The position numbers and the translations under genes were made by a program. A model generated the notes under the pieces. That model did no database searches, was not told the origin of the DNA, and saw only the letters and a list, made by a program, of their open reading frames with translations. A stretch of 21,337 nucleotides of DNA from a bacterium UBP2_UBA2255. GTDB lineage: Bacteria > Edwardsbacteria > AC1 > EtOH8. How positions within the stretch are numbered: the first letter of the stretch is position 1; each line of letters begins with the position of its first letter. The stretch is taken from the NCBI GenBank assembly GCA_002347565.1, contig DDXR01000070.1:1-21337 (forward strand), given 5' to 3'. Of the stretch, positions 1-8,935 are shown in pieces.

Positions 1-250
1 CAAACGGCACAGATGACACAAAAACCAAGGCAAACCTGAACATGTGATTTTTGTGCTTTCTGTGGTCAGGGAAAGCCTGCATCGCCACAAACGGCACAGA
101 CGACACAAAAAACCAAGGCAAACCTGAATAAGTGATTTACATGCTTTCCGTGGCCGGGAAAACCTGGATCGCCACAAACGGCACAGATGACACAAAAACC
201 AAGGCAAACCTGAACATGTGATTTTTGTGCCTTCTGTGGCCGGGAAACCT
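1..250. repeat. Tandem array of three 87-bp direct repeats
   Basis: Three copies of one unit begin at 1, 88 and 175, each starting CAAACGGCACAGA; the period is exactly 87 bp and the third copy fades out around 250. Copies differ by scattered substitutions and one- or two-base indels. The array may continue to the left of the window. The units contain no obvious gene. Because 87 is a multiple of three, long antisense frames stay open across the array, but they encode only a low-complexity 29-residue periodic peptide and I do not treat them as genes. The lack of unique spacers excludes CRISPR. The array ends about 50 bp before the solute-binding lipoprotein gene. Function unknown; it looks like an intergenic repeat family. 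Confidence 0.9.
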
Positions 251-302
251 GTAAAATGCACGTTCCGTCACAACAGACAACCAACCAGTTGAGGGGTGCG
301 CC

Positions 303-1580
303 ATGAAGAAGCTGTTCCTGCTGCTGCTGGTCCCCGCGATCGCCATCTCCGGGTGCGGCAAATCAAAGCCCTCCCAGCTGACCTTCTGGCACGTGATGGG
401 CGGCCCGCTGGGCAAGACCCTGGACGCGATGGCCGGGGATTTCAAAAAGGAGGGCGGGGCCGCGGTGATCATGGTCAACATGGGCAGCTACTCGGCGCTG
501 TCGCAGAAGCTGATGGCCTCGATGGCGGCCGGCAACACGCCGGTGCTGGCCCAGTCCTACGAGTCGTGGACCAGCCAGCTGCTGGAGGCGAAGACCTCCG
601 GCAACGGCGTCCAGCCGTTTCAGGACTTCCTGGACGGCAAGGACGGGCTGGACTCGGCCGACCTGGCGGATTTCTTCCCCGTGATGCTCGCCGAGTGCAC
701 GCGCGACGGGAAGCTGGTCAGCATGCCGTTCAACAAGAGCGTGCCGGTCTACTACTACAACCGCGACCTGTTCCGCCAGGCCGGCCTGGACCCCGACCGC
801 TTCCCCGAGACCTGGGACGAGTTCCTGGCCGCCGCCAAGAAGCTGACCGTCGACCGCAACGGCAACGGCCGGCCCGATCCCGGCGACCAGTGGGGCACGG
901 CCATGACCAAGGGCGCCTCCTGGCTGTTCCAGTGCCTGCTGATCCAGAACGGCGGGCGGGTGTTCGACGACCGGGGCAGGGTGGTGTTCGACAGCCCGGC
1001 CGGCGCCGAGGCCCTGCAGTTCCTGGCCGACCTCAACAACAAGCACCGGGTGTCGTACACCGTCCAAGGATTCGAGCACCAGAACGACTTCCTGGCCGGC
1101 CGGGTGGCCATGATCCAGAGCTCGTCCGCCAGCCTGTCCTACATGAAGCAGGACTCGATCACCTTCGACATGGGGATCGCGCCCCTGCCGCGGTTCAAGA
1201 AGCGGGCGGTGGTGCTGTCCGGCACCAACATCATCATGTTCCGCAACGCCTCCCGCGGCGCCCAGAAGCACGCCTGGGAGTACGTCCGCCACATGACATC
1301 CCCGGCCCAGACCGCGCGCTGGGCGGCCGAGACCAACTACCTGCCGGTGCGCATGTCGGCCCTCGACCAGGAGATCCTCAAGGAGAAGTTCAAGAAGTAC
1401 AAGGGGCTGCGGGAGGCCTACCGGCAGCTGGAGCACGCCCATCCCGAGCCGCGGGAAACCGCATGGCTCAACGGCCGGGCCCGGCTGGAGGAGGACGGCC
1501 TGCAGCCGGCCATGGAAGGCCTGGTGCCCGCGGCCCAGTCGCTGCGCGCGGCGGCGGCCAAGATCAACGCCCAGCGGTAG
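303..1580 (+). CDS. ABC transporter solute-binding lipoprotein, family 1 (sugar / UgpB-type)
   Basis: A 425-aa extracytoplasmic substrate-binding protein, expected to capture a sugar or sugar-phosphate-type ligand for an ABC importer. Residues 1-18 form a lipoprotein signal: a Lys pair, a Leu-rich core and the lipobox ISGC with the lipidated Cys at 18. The mature protein starts with an LTFWHV strand typical of MalE/UgpB-like proteins. The region around residues 140-195 carries the family pattern of a VPVYYYN strand, NRDLF helix and ETWDEF, followed by an Asp/Asn-rich loop (DRNGNGRPDPGD) that resembles a calcium-binding loop. The start is supported by GAGGGG at 291-296 ahead of the ATG. No permease genes follow; the only other transporter part is the ATPase at 15643-16725. 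The substrate cannot be read from sequence. Confidence 0.9.
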   Translation: MKKLFLLLLVPAIAISGCGKSKPSQLTFWHVMGGPLGKTLDAMAGDFKKEGGAAVIMVNMGSYSALSQKLMASMAAGNTPVLAQSYESWTSQLLEAKTSGNGVQPFQDFLDGKDGLDSADLADFFPVMLAECTRDGKLVSMPFNKSVPVYYYNRDLFRQAGLDPDRFPETWDEFLAAAKKLTVDRNGNGRPDPGDQWGTAMTKGASWLFQCLLIQNGGRVFDDRGRVVFDSPAGAEALQFLADLNNKHRVSYTVQGFEHQNDFLAGRVAMIQSSSASLSYMKQDSITFDMGIAPLPRFKKRAVVLSGTNIIMFRNASRGAQKHAWEYVRHMTSPAQTARWAAETNYLPVRMSALDQEILKEKFKKYKGLREAYRQLEHAHPEPRETAWLNGRARLEEDGLQPAMEGLVPAAQSLRAAAAKINAQR

Positions 1581-1664
1581 TGCTCAGGGCCGTGGCGTTT
1601 ATCAGGAAGCCAGGAAATCATGAATGGATCTGTCTTCGGCACAGGGTAATGGGATACGGTAAAA

Positions 1665-1686
1665 GAATCCAGGCATTCATGGATTC
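1665..1686. other. Small inverted repeat in the 1581-1749 intergenic gap
   Basis: GAATCCA (1665-1671) pairs with TGGATTC (1680-1686) around an 8-nt loop. No T-run follows, so it is not a convincing terminator. The surrounding gap between the lipoprotein gene and the large secreted-protein gene is less GC-rich than its neighbours. At 1604-1616 it also holds AGGAAGCCAGGAA, the reverse complement of a 13-mer found at 15491-15503. I see no gene in the gap. Confidence 0.35.
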
Positions 1687-1749
1687 CTTGAAAGGATAAG
1701 CCCCGGTTTTGAGGCGCATCATTTTATCATCAAGGGAAGGGTTTCCATC

Positions 1750-4700
1750 ATGGCACTACCACGAACCGTGACCAGGCTGGCGCTGCTGTCGTTGGTGCTG
1801 GCTCTGGCCGCCGGCGCCGCCCGGGCGGACCTGCTGCTGGAGGAGAACTTCGACTACGCCACCGGCCAGCTGACCCTCGGCAACGCCGGCACGGGCCAGA
1901 ACGTCAGCGGCGGGAACTGGACATGGATCAGCGGGACTCAGGTGTTCCTGTCCGTCTCCGGGGGCAGCCTGGGCTACGCCGGGTACCCGTCCTCGGGCAC
2001 CGGGAACAAGGTCGAAATCGTCTCCACCTCGCAGTCGGCCGAGGACGCCTACCGCGCGTTCAGCCAGTACCAGCGGACCGGCTCGACGGTGTACGCCTCG
2101 TTCCTGATCAACGTGGCCAATGCCACCGGCCTGGCGGCGAACAGCCACACCAACGGGGACTACTTCGCCGCGCTGGTCCCGGTCACCGGCACCACGGTCT
2201 TCGTGAACCGGGTCTCCATCCGGCAGGGCACCGTCGCCAACACCTTCAACCTCGGGCTGCGCGCCACCTCGTCCAACGCCAGCGCCGACTGGGGAGCCGC
2301 CGATCTTGACGTCGGCACCACCTACCTGGTGGTGATGCGGTACCAGCTGATCGCGGGGGGGAGCAACGACGTCGCCGCCCTGTTCATCAACCCGTCGCTG
2401 GCGGGCGGCGAGCCCGCGCCGGACCTGGTGCAGACCTCGGGACTGGCGTCCGATCCCGACAGCATCGGGCGGTTCCTGATCAGGGAGGGCACCGGCACCG
2501 GGCTGGCCACGCCCAACGCCGCGATCGACGGCATCCGCGTCGGCACGACCTGGGGGGACATCGTCGGCGCCCTGCCGCCCAACCCGGTGGTGCTGTCGAC
2601 CGTCCCGGCGAACAACGCCTCGGGCGTGCTGACCACGGCGTCGGTCACCGTCACCTTCGACCGGCTGATGAACGCGGCGACCATCGACACGGCGAGCTTC
2701 GCCCTGGCCGGCGTGCGGCAGGCCCGCTACTATCCGGACTCGATCCGGCCGCTGACCAACAGCGCCAGCTTCACGTTCTACGTGCGGGACAGCCTGCGCC
2801 GGCGCGACACTATCACGGCGACCGTGTCGGCCGCGGTCGCGGACACCGGGGGCAACGCCATGCTGGCGCCCTACAGCTGGACCTTCGCCACCGAGCTGCC
2901 GTCCAACCCGGCCGTGACCGGCACCAGCCCGGCGAACAACGCCGCGAACGTCCCGACCGGCTCCGCGATCAGCGTCACGTTCAACCGCCTGATCAACGCG
3001 GCCACCGTCGACAGCGCCAGCTTCGCCGTCAGCGGGCTGAAGCAGGCGGTGTACCGCGCCGACTCGATCCGGCCGCTGGCCAACAGCGCCAGCTTCACGT
3101 TCTATGTGCGGGACAGCCTGCGCAAGTCCGACACGGTGACGGTCACCCTGTCGATGGCCATCGCCGACACGCTGGGCCAGCAGATGCTGGCGCCGTACAG
3201 CTGGCAGTTCTTCACCGTGCTGCCGGACACCACCCGGCCGCTGCTGGCGTCGAACGCCCCGGCCGCCGGGCAGGACTACGTGGCGGTCAACACCGCGGTG
3301 GTGCTGAACTTCAGCGAGGCGCTGCTGCCGGCCAGCGCCACTGCGGCAGCGTTCTCGGTCACCGGACGGCGGACGGCGCAGTACGCCATGCAGCCGCCGA
3401 TCCTGTCGAACGGCAACACCAGGGTCACCCTGCTGCCGGCCGCGGACTTCTCGTACCGCGACACCGTCACGGTGCGGGTGCTGCCGTCGCTGACCGACGC
3501 CGCGGGCAACGCCATCCGCGACACCAGCTTCAGCTTCAGCACCAAGCTGCGCCCGGGGGTTACCATCAGGGACGTGCAGTACACCACCGACCCCTCCGGC
3601 AACTCGCCGTACGCCGGCCAGTCCGTCACCATCAGCGGGGTGGTGACCGGCGTGGTCAGGTTCGGCAGCTCCACGGGCATGTACTTCATCCAGGACGGCC
3701 CCGGGCCGTGGAACGGCGTCTACTGCTACGACCGCAGCCGCAACCCGTCGCTGGGCGACTCGGTCGCGGTGACCGGGACCGTCATCGAATACAACGGGCT
3801 GACCGAGCTCTCCCCGGTCAGCGGCTATTCGCTGCTCAAGCGCGGCGCGGCGCTGCCGGCGCCGGTCGTGCTCCCCACCGACAGCTTCAGCGCCGCCAAC
3901 CCGATGGCCGAGGCCTACGAGGGGGTGCTGGTCGCGACCCGCAAGGTCTCGGTGACCGCCCTGCCGAACTCGTACAACGAGTGGCAGGTGTCGGACGGCA
4001 GCGGGCCCTGCATCATCGACGATTTCCTGGACACGATGGCGCACTGGGAGTACACCCCGGTGGTCGGCGACAGCCTGATCAGGGTCCAGGGCATCTTCCA
4101 CTCGTCGTTCGGCTGGAAGATCCTGCCCCGGTCCCGGACCGACGTCGTCCAGTTCAAGCCGGTGAAGCTGATCAGCACACTGCCAGCGAACGGCATGAAC
4201 AACGTCCCGACCCAGGTCGGCGTCAGGCTGTACTTCGACAAGCCGCTGGATTTGGCGGCGACCCCGCTCTCGTGCTTCTCGGTGACCGGGAGCCGATCAG
4301 GTCCTCACACGCTCACCGGGTTTTACAGCTCGTCTTCGTATCGCATCCGGCTTGTCCCCGCGCCGGCTTTCCAGCCGGGAGAGACCGTCAGCGTCTGGGT
4401 TTCCCATGCCGTGCGAGATACGTTTGGATGGACCCTCGACGGCAACGGCGACGGTGTCGGCGCCAATGACAGCACCGACGACGTGCGCTTCTCGTTCGCC
4501 ACCCTGCTCAATCCCACCGCGATCGCCGAGGTCCAGCGGCCGGGGCCGGACGGGTTCACCCCGCGGCTGGTGGGCCAGGTGGTGACGGTCGAGGGCGTGG
4601 TCACCGGGCCGGACTACGTGTTCACCAGCTCCACCAGCAGCACGGCCAGCAGCTACGTCCAGGACGCCACCGGCGGCGTCAACGTCTACGGCGGCTCGGT

Positions 4701-5496
4701 CGGCAGCTTCGACCTAGGGCGGCGGGTGGTGGTCACCGGCACGGTCACCGAGTACAATGGCGTGACCGAGGTCGCGGCCGGCAGCGGCGGCACCATCGCG
4801 CTGTGGGACCTGGCGGACGCGCTGCCCGCGCCGAGAGCGTTCATTTACAACCAGTTCCCCACCGAGGAGGTCGAGGGCCTGCTGATCCAATTCGACGGGT
4901 CGGTCAGCAGTCCGCCCAGCTACGCCGGCGGCGGCTACAACATGGAGGTGCGGAACGGCCAGGCCGCGATCGCCATCCGCTTTGGCGAGAGCGCCGGCTT
5001 CGACCGGACGGTGCTGACGTACGGCCGCAAGGTGCGGGTGATCGGCATCGTCTCGCAGTACGATAAGGAGCCGCCGTACGACGCCGGGTACCAGATCGTG
5101 CCCCGGATGCCGGAGCCGTACGAGTACAACGGCGTCACCTACCCGGCCGACATCACGGTGCTGGCCGACACGGTCCCGGCGGCCAACGACCCGATCATCG
5201 CCGCGGCCAGCCCCAACCCCTTCGCGCCGGACCTGGGCGAGGTGATGCGGATCGACCTCAACAGCCCGGTGGACCACCGGCTGACCCTGCGGGTGTACGA
5301 CCTCAAGGGCCGGCTGGTGAAGACCCTGCTCAACAACGTGCCCGGCGGGCACCAGACCGCCCTGTGGAACGGCGGCGACAACTTCCACCGGCGGGCCACC
5401 ATCGGGATGTACATCCTGCACCTGCGGAGCGTGACCTTCCAGGGAGCGGTCACGGACAGGACCATGGTCGTGGTGCTGGGAACGCCGCTGAAATAA
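1750..5496 (+). CDS. Large secreted multidomain protein: Big_5 Ig-like repeats, nuclease-type OB folds, FlgD-like C-terminal domain
   Basis: A 1248-aa exported protein of unknown function. Residues 1-26 are a signal peptide ending in ARA. Residues 27-275 resemble the beta-sandwich (FDY start) module common in secreted FCB-type proteins. Four Ig-like Big_5-type domains start near residues 278, 387, 496 and 802, with the pattern PANNA...V.V.F.R. OB-fold segments like those of YhcR/ExeM-type extracellular nucleases start near 605 and 921 (G..VT..GVVTG, later VTGTV.EYNG.TE). Residues about 1150-1248 form a FlgD-like / type IX sorting-like domain (SPNPF, then YDLKGRLVKTL, ending GMYILHLR). No catalytic nuclease domain is visible, so binding or scaffolding at the surface is the safer reading. 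GGAAGGG lies 8 nt before the ATG. The next gene starts 11 bp downstream. Confidence 0.8.
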   Translation: MALPRTVTRLALLSLVLALAAGAARADLLLEENFDYATGQLTLGNAGTGQNVSGGNWTWISGTQVFLSVSGGSLGYAGYPSSGTGNKVEIVSTSQSAEDAYRAFSQYQRTGSTVYASFLINVANATGLAANSHTNGDYFAALVPVTGTTVFVNRVSIRQGTVANTFNLGLRATSSNASADWGAADLDVGTTYLVVMRYQLIAGGSNDVAALFINPSLAGGEPAPDLVQTSGLASDPDSIGRFLIREGTGTGLATPNAAIDGIRVGTTWGDIVGALPPNPVVLSTVPANNASGVLTTASVTVTFDRLMNAATIDTASFALAGVRQARYYPDSIRPLTNSASFTFYVRDSLRRRDTITATVSAAVADTGGNAMLAPYSWTFATELPSNPAVTGTSPANNAANVPTGSAISVTFNRLINAATVDSASFAVSGLKQAVYRADSIRPLANSASFTFYVRDSLRKSDTVTVTLSMAIADTLGQQMLAPYSWQFFTVLPDTTRPLLASNAPAAGQDYVAVNTAVVLNFSEALLPASATAAAFSVTGRRTAQYAMQPPILSNGNTRVTLLPAADFSYRDTVTVRVLPSLTDAAGNAIRDTSFSFSTKLRPGVTIRDVQYTTDPSGNSPYAGQSVTISGVVTGVVRFGSSTGMYFIQDGPGPWNGVYCYDRSRNPSLGDSVAVTGTVIEYNGLTELSPVSGYSLLKRGAALPAPVVLPTDSFSAANPMAEAYEGVLVATRKVSVTALPNSYNEWQVSDGSGPCIIDDFLDTMAHWEYTPVVGDSLIRVQGIFHSSFGWKILPRSRTDVVQFKPVKLISTLPANGMNNVPTQVGVRLYFDKPLDLAATPLSCFSVTGSRSGPHTLTGFYSSSSYRIRLVPAPAFQPGETVSVWVSHAVRDTFGWTLDGNGDGVGANDSTDDVRFSFATLLNPTAIAEVQRPGPDGFTPRLVGQVVTVEGVVTGPDYVFTSSTSSTASSYVQDATGGVNVYGGSVGSFDLGRRVVVTGTVTEYNGVTEVAAGSGGTIALWDLADALPAPRAFIYNQFPTEEVEGLLIQFDGSVSSPPSYAGGGYNMEVRNGQAAIAIRFGESAGFDRTVLTYGRKVRVIGIVSQYDKEPPYDAGYQIVPRMPEPYEYNGVTYPADITVLADTVPAANDPIIAAASPNPFAPDLGEVMRIDLNSPVDHRLTLRVYDLKGRLVKTLLNNVPGGHQTALWNGGDNFHRRATIGMYILHLRSVTFQGAVTDRTMVVVLGTPLK
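2737..3123 (+). repeat. Near-identical 63-bp direct repeat inside two Ig-like domains
   Basis: Positions 2737-2799 and 3061-3123 are nearly identical, differing at two positions (A/G in ACC/GCC and C/T in TAC/TAT). They encode DSIRPLxNSASFTFYVRDSL in Ig-like domains 1 and 2. The spacing is 324 bp, or 108 codons, which is one domain. Flanking parts of the two domains are clearly related but less similar, so this stretch reflects recent duplication or gene conversion between adjacent domains. Confidence 0.85.
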
Positions 5497-5507
5497 GGAG
5501 CATGAAG

Positions 5508-6335
5508 ATGAAGCGATACACTGCGATCCTGGCCCTGGCGCTGGCCGCCGCGCCGGCCCTGGCCGTGTTCGAGGACTGGCAGGTCGGCATCCGTCCCAAC
5601 GCCATGGCCGGCTGCTACACCGCCGTGGCCGACGACATCGAGGGCGTGCGCTGGAACCCGTCCGGCCTGTCCGGCCTGTCCGGCTGGCAGGCGGTGGGCT
5701 ACGGCAAGCGGCTGTGGGGCATCCGGGGGCTGATCAATTCCACCCTGACCGTGGGCCGGGGCATCGGCCGGTGGGGCGGCGCTGCCGTCTCGCTGCAGCA
5801 GGTGGGCTCGGACCTGGCCAAGGACCAGAACGTGATCCTGTCGCACGGCTTCGCCCTGACCGACCAGCTGTCGTTCGGCTACAACCTGAACCTATACCGG
5901 GTGTGGCAGGAACGGTTCGAATCGGCCGCGACCGGCGGCATCGACATCGGCCTGATGGCCCGCGTCTACCGCAAGTGGCGGGTGGGCGCCTTCGGCCACA
6001 ACCTCAACCATCCCAGCCTGGGCAGGCTGCGCCAGTACGACCTGCCGTCGGGCGTCGCCGCCGGTGTCGCCTACGAGCCGTTCCCCGGCATCCTGGGCGG
6101 GGCCGAGCTTTCCAAGGACGCCGGCCAGATCACCCGGTACAAGGTGGGCTGCGAGTTCGCCCTGCTGCCGGAGCGGGTCAAGCTGCGGGCCGGGCTGCTG
6201 AACGAGGGGCAGCTGACCCTGTACGCCGCGGGCGTGGGGGTGCGGGTGGGCGGCGCAATGGTGGGCTACGCCTTCGAGGGCGGGCACAGCGCGCTCAACG
6301 GAACGCATCAGGCCGGGCTGGGCTTCTGGTGGTAA
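5508..6335 (+). CDS. Outer-membrane beta-barrel protein, PorV/PorQ-like
   Basis: A 275-aa exported protein with a signal peptide (MKRYTAILALALAAAPALA). Right after it comes the family hallmark, NAMAGCYTAVADDIEGVRWNPSGL: the 'A(M/L)GG-type turn, ADD, WNPAGL' motif of PorV/PorQ and UPF0164-like barrels. The protein ends GFWW, matching the terminal aromatic residue expected for BAM-inserted barrels. Two ATGs are available at 5502 and 5508. TAAGGAG at 5494-5500 sits only 1 nt from the first but 7 nt from the second, and the second gives a clean signal peptide, so I chose 5508. It follows the large secreted protein directly and is 4 bp from the next gene. In FCB bacteria PorV acts as a shuttle for type IX cargo; such a role for the neighbouring FlgD-tailed proteins is an inference. 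Confidence 0.78.
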   Translation: MKRYTAILALALAAAPALAVFEDWQVGIRPNAMAGCYTAVADDIEGVRWNPSGLSGLSGWQAVGYGKRLWGIRGLINSTLTVGRGIGRWGGAAVSLQQVGSDLAKDQNVILSHGFALTDQLSFGYNLNLYRVWQERFESAATGGIDIGLMARVYRKWRVGAFGHNLNHPSLGRLRQYDLPSGVAAGVAYEPFPGILGGAELSKDAGQITRYKVGCEFALLPERVKLRAGLLNEGQLTLYAAGVGVRVGGAMVGYAFEGGHSALNGTHQAGLGFWW

Positions 6336-6339
6336 CGCC

Positions 6340-8871
6340 ATGAAGAGAACGCTGATCACACTGCTGGCGGCGGCCGGGCTGTGGCTGGGCCGCACCGGGC
6401 CGGCGGCGGGGCAGGAGGCCGGGCCCCAGGAGGAGCGGCGCGAGACCGACTTCTTCACCGAACCCGACACCGCCACCATCGTCTCCTTCGTCAAAGTCGA
6501 CCTCAACGCGGCCGGCCTGGACGAGATCAGGGCCCTGCCGGGGATGGATCCGGGGCTGGCGGCCCGCATCCACCAGTTCAAGTTCGAGCGCGGCTCATTC
6601 GGCGACGTCTACGAGCTGATGCGCGTGGAGGGCCTGACGGCGGCCGACCTGGTGCGGCTGAAATCCCAGGTCAAGATCGTGCCGCCGCCGTCGCGCAGCG
6701 AGATCAGCCGCTTCATCGCCGACCTGCAGGATCGGTTCGCCTCGGAGGAGAACCCTGGCCGGGGCGCCATCAACGAGCTGGAGGAATACCTGCTGCATCC
6801 GCGGGACGTCAACCGGGTGACCGTCAACCAGCTGCTGCTGCTGCAGAACGTGTCGTTGGTCGACGCCGCCGCCGTGGTGCGCCACGTCAAGACCCAGGGG
6901 CCGATCAAGGACAGCAGGACGCTGCAGCGCAACGTCAAGCACCTGTCGCACTACGGCTTCACGAACATGCGCAACTACGTCACGGTGACGCCGAGGGCCG
7001 ACGGTCCGGCCATCGACGGCAACTACCGGCTGCGGATGACCCGCGATGACCGCATCGACAGCGGCGAGGAGAACGACTTCCGGGCCGCGGCCTCGGCCGT
7101 GCAGAGCGCGCTCAACAATTTCGCCGCGGGCACGGCCAGCTACGACACCATCACCACGGGCAAGATCCTGGGATACGCGGGCTGGACCGCCACCGAGATC
7201 GACCAGCTGCGCGGCCGGCTGCAGGCGGCCAAGGGGATCCTGGCCGGTCCGCCCAACTACGGGGCGGTCTCGCAGCGGCTGGTGTGCAACGTCGGGCCGC
7301 GTTACCATCTGGGGCTGTACACCCAGAAGGCGGCGTACGAGAACGAAGCCGTCCGCAAGGGCTACGTCGGCCTGTACGGCCTGGGTCCACTGGAAAAGGT
7401 GTTCCTGGGCAACTACCGCCTGACCGTGGCCCAGGGCCTGGTGATGGACAACACCGACGAGAACATGATCCGCCGCACGCAGCGGGGGGCGGGGCTGTTC
7501 GGCGACATCACCCCGACCTACGAGTTCGCCTTACGGGGCGCTGCCGCCCAGGCCAGCTGGCGGGGCCTGACGGCGGCGGGGTTCTATTCCGACAACCTGC
7601 GCGACGGCATCCTCAACCGCGACGGCAGCATCAACGGGTATTTCGTGTCCAACCCGCGCTTCCCCTGGTTCCGGGACGCGTTCCGCGAGCGGACGTCGGG
7701 CGCCACGGCGGGCTGGGACCTGTCGGGGCTGTTCGGCATCCCCTACGGCACCAAGATCGGCCTGACCGGGTACCAATCCTCGTACGACCAGGCCTTCCGC
7801 CCCGACGCCACCGAGCTGGACCTGCCCGGCGACAAGAACGAGCTCAACGACCCCAATTACCTGCGGCAGTGGTCCGGCACCACGCGCCGGGTGTGGGGCG
7901 CCGACTTCCGCACCGTGGTCGACAACCTGTCGGTCGAGGGGGAGGCGGGCAAGCTGTCCGGCGGCGGCTGGGCCCGGCTGTTCCAGGCCCGGATCCAGTA
8001 CGAAACCGTCTACCTGCTGGGCCTGTACCGGCACTACGACGTCGATTACGACAACCCCTACAGCCGGGGCTTTTCGGAACAGGTCAAGTTCGACGACACC
8101 CTGCTGGAGAAGGATTACCGCCTGATCGATCCGGCCTACATGCAGCTGGCCCAGTACGCGGCCCCCAAGGCGGAGAAGGGCACCTATCTGGAGACGCGCT
8201 GGCAGATCAACCGCAAGTGGACCCTGACCCGCGCCTACGCCGATTTCTGGCAGAACCTGGCCTGGGGACTGAACAATTTCCGCTGCCAGGCCGAGGTCGA
8301 GTACCGGCCGGTGTTCCCGGTGCGGTTCCGGCTCAAGCAGAAATGGCAGGTCAAGAACCTGCCCAAGTCGGCCGATCCCACCCAGTCCAAGACCTACGAG
8401 ACCACCCTGCGGACCTTCTGCGCCCTCAGCCAGCGCGACAACCTGGGCGTGGAGTTCCGCTACGGCGAGGTGCATCTGACGCCGTCGGTCACCTACGGCA
8501 GCAACATGCTGATGAGCGGCGGCTACGTGGCGGCCAGTTGGGAGCACAACTTCACGCCGGCCTGGGACGTCAAGATGGGGATGGCCTCCTGGCGCTCGGA
8601 CCGGATGTCGTCGTGGATCTTCGAGGACGCCGGCATCGACTTCCTCAACGGCGACGGCCTCAAGTACTATGTCACCGTCTCCGACCGGCTGACCGACAAC
8701 CTGCAGCTGAAGCTGCGGGCCCGGGGCAAGTACACCCGCAACGCCTACACCGGCATCTACGGATCGGAATCTGACTACACCTACGCCGGGCTGCCGCACG
8801 TGCCGGTGCGGGATTTCACCGACACCCGGGAGCTGTGGCAGGTGGGACTGCAGGTCGACCTGCGGTGGTGA
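6340..8871 (+). CDS. Helix-hairpin-helix domain protein fused to a predicted outer-membrane beta-barrel
   Basis: An 843-aa exported protein. A signal peptide spans about residues 1-24 (ending AAG). Residues 53-115 are a ComEA-like helix-hairpin-helix unit (VDLNAAGLDEIRALPGM, then FGDVYELMRVEGL). Residues 148-215 are a second one (VNRVTVNQLLLLQNVS). From about 270 to the end the protein is rich in alternating, aromatic beta strands (for example LGNYRLTVAQGLVMDN) and ends VDLRW, the usual C-terminal signature of an outer-membrane barrel. Similar HhH-plus-barrel proteins occur in Bacteroidota and candidate phyla without an assigned function. HhH units usually bind DNA backbone non-specifically, so a DNA-related surface role is possible but unproven. 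The start lies 4 bp after the previous stop with only a weak GGTGG upstream, so translational coupling is likely. Confidence 0.75.
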   Translation: MKRTLITLLAAAGLWLGRTGPAAGQEAGPQEERRETDFFTEPDTATIVSFVKVDLNAAGLDEIRALPGMDPGLAARIHQFKFERGSFGDVYELMRVEGLTAADLVRLKSQVKIVPPPSRSEISRFIADLQDRFASEENPGRGAINELEEYLLHPRDVNRVTVNQLLLLQNVSLVDAAAVVRHVKTQGPIKDSRTLQRNVKHLSHYGFTNMRNYVTVTPRADGPAIDGNYRLRMTRDDRIDSGEENDFRAAASAVQSALNNFAAGTASYDTITTGKILGYAGWTATEIDQLRGRLQAAKGILAGPPNYGAVSQRLVCNVGPRYHLGLYTQKAAYENEAVRKGYVGLYGLGPLEKVFLGNYRLTVAQGLVMDNTDENMIRRTQRGAGLFGDITPTYEFALRGAAAQASWRGLTAAGFYSDNLRDGILNRDGSINGYFVSNPRFPWFRDAFRERTSGATAGWDLSGLFGIPYGTKIGLTGYQSSYDQAFRPDATELDLPGDKNELNDPNYLRQWSGTTRRVWGADFRTVVDNLSVEGEAGKLSGGGWARLFQARIQYETVYLLGLYRHYDVDYDNPYSRGFSEQVKFDDTLLEKDYRLIDPAYMQLAQYAAPKAEKGTYLETRWQINRKWTLTRAYADFWQNLAWGLNNFRCQAEVEYRPVFPVRFRLKQKWQVKNLPKSADPTQSKTYETTLRTFCALSQRDNLGVEFRYGEVHLTPSVTYGSNMLMSGGYVAASWEHNFTPAWDVKMGMASWRSDRMSSWIFEDAGIDFLNGDGLKYYVTVSDRLTDNLQLKLRARGKYTRNAYTGIYGSESDYTYAGLPHVPVRDFTDTRELWQVGLQVDLRW

Positions 8872-8935
8872 GCCCGGCCCCCGGCGAAGGCATCATTTGA
8901 TCAATTCACCCGGACTTGACAAAGGAGCTCGCTTC

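Noticed and set aside
1..250. Possible CRISPR array
   Set aside because: The whole 87-bp unit repeats head to tail, with no unique spacers between short repeats.
225..257. Promoter for the lipoprotein gene (TTGTGC and TAAAAT)
   Set aside because: The 21-bp spacing is too long and the -35 match is poor.
66..284. Antisense coding frames through the tandem repeats
   Set aside because: The product is only the repeat translated, Cys/Val/Phe-rich, with no start signal; explained by the period being a multiple of three.
1665..1686. Terminator after the lipoprotein gene
   Set aside because: The stem is only 7 bp with an 8-nt loop and no T-run follows.
296..1699. Alternative + strand frame of 467 aa overlapping the lipoprotein gene
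   Set aside because: Arg/Gly/Pro-rich shadow frame; the overlapping 303-1580 frame has a lipobox and family motifs.
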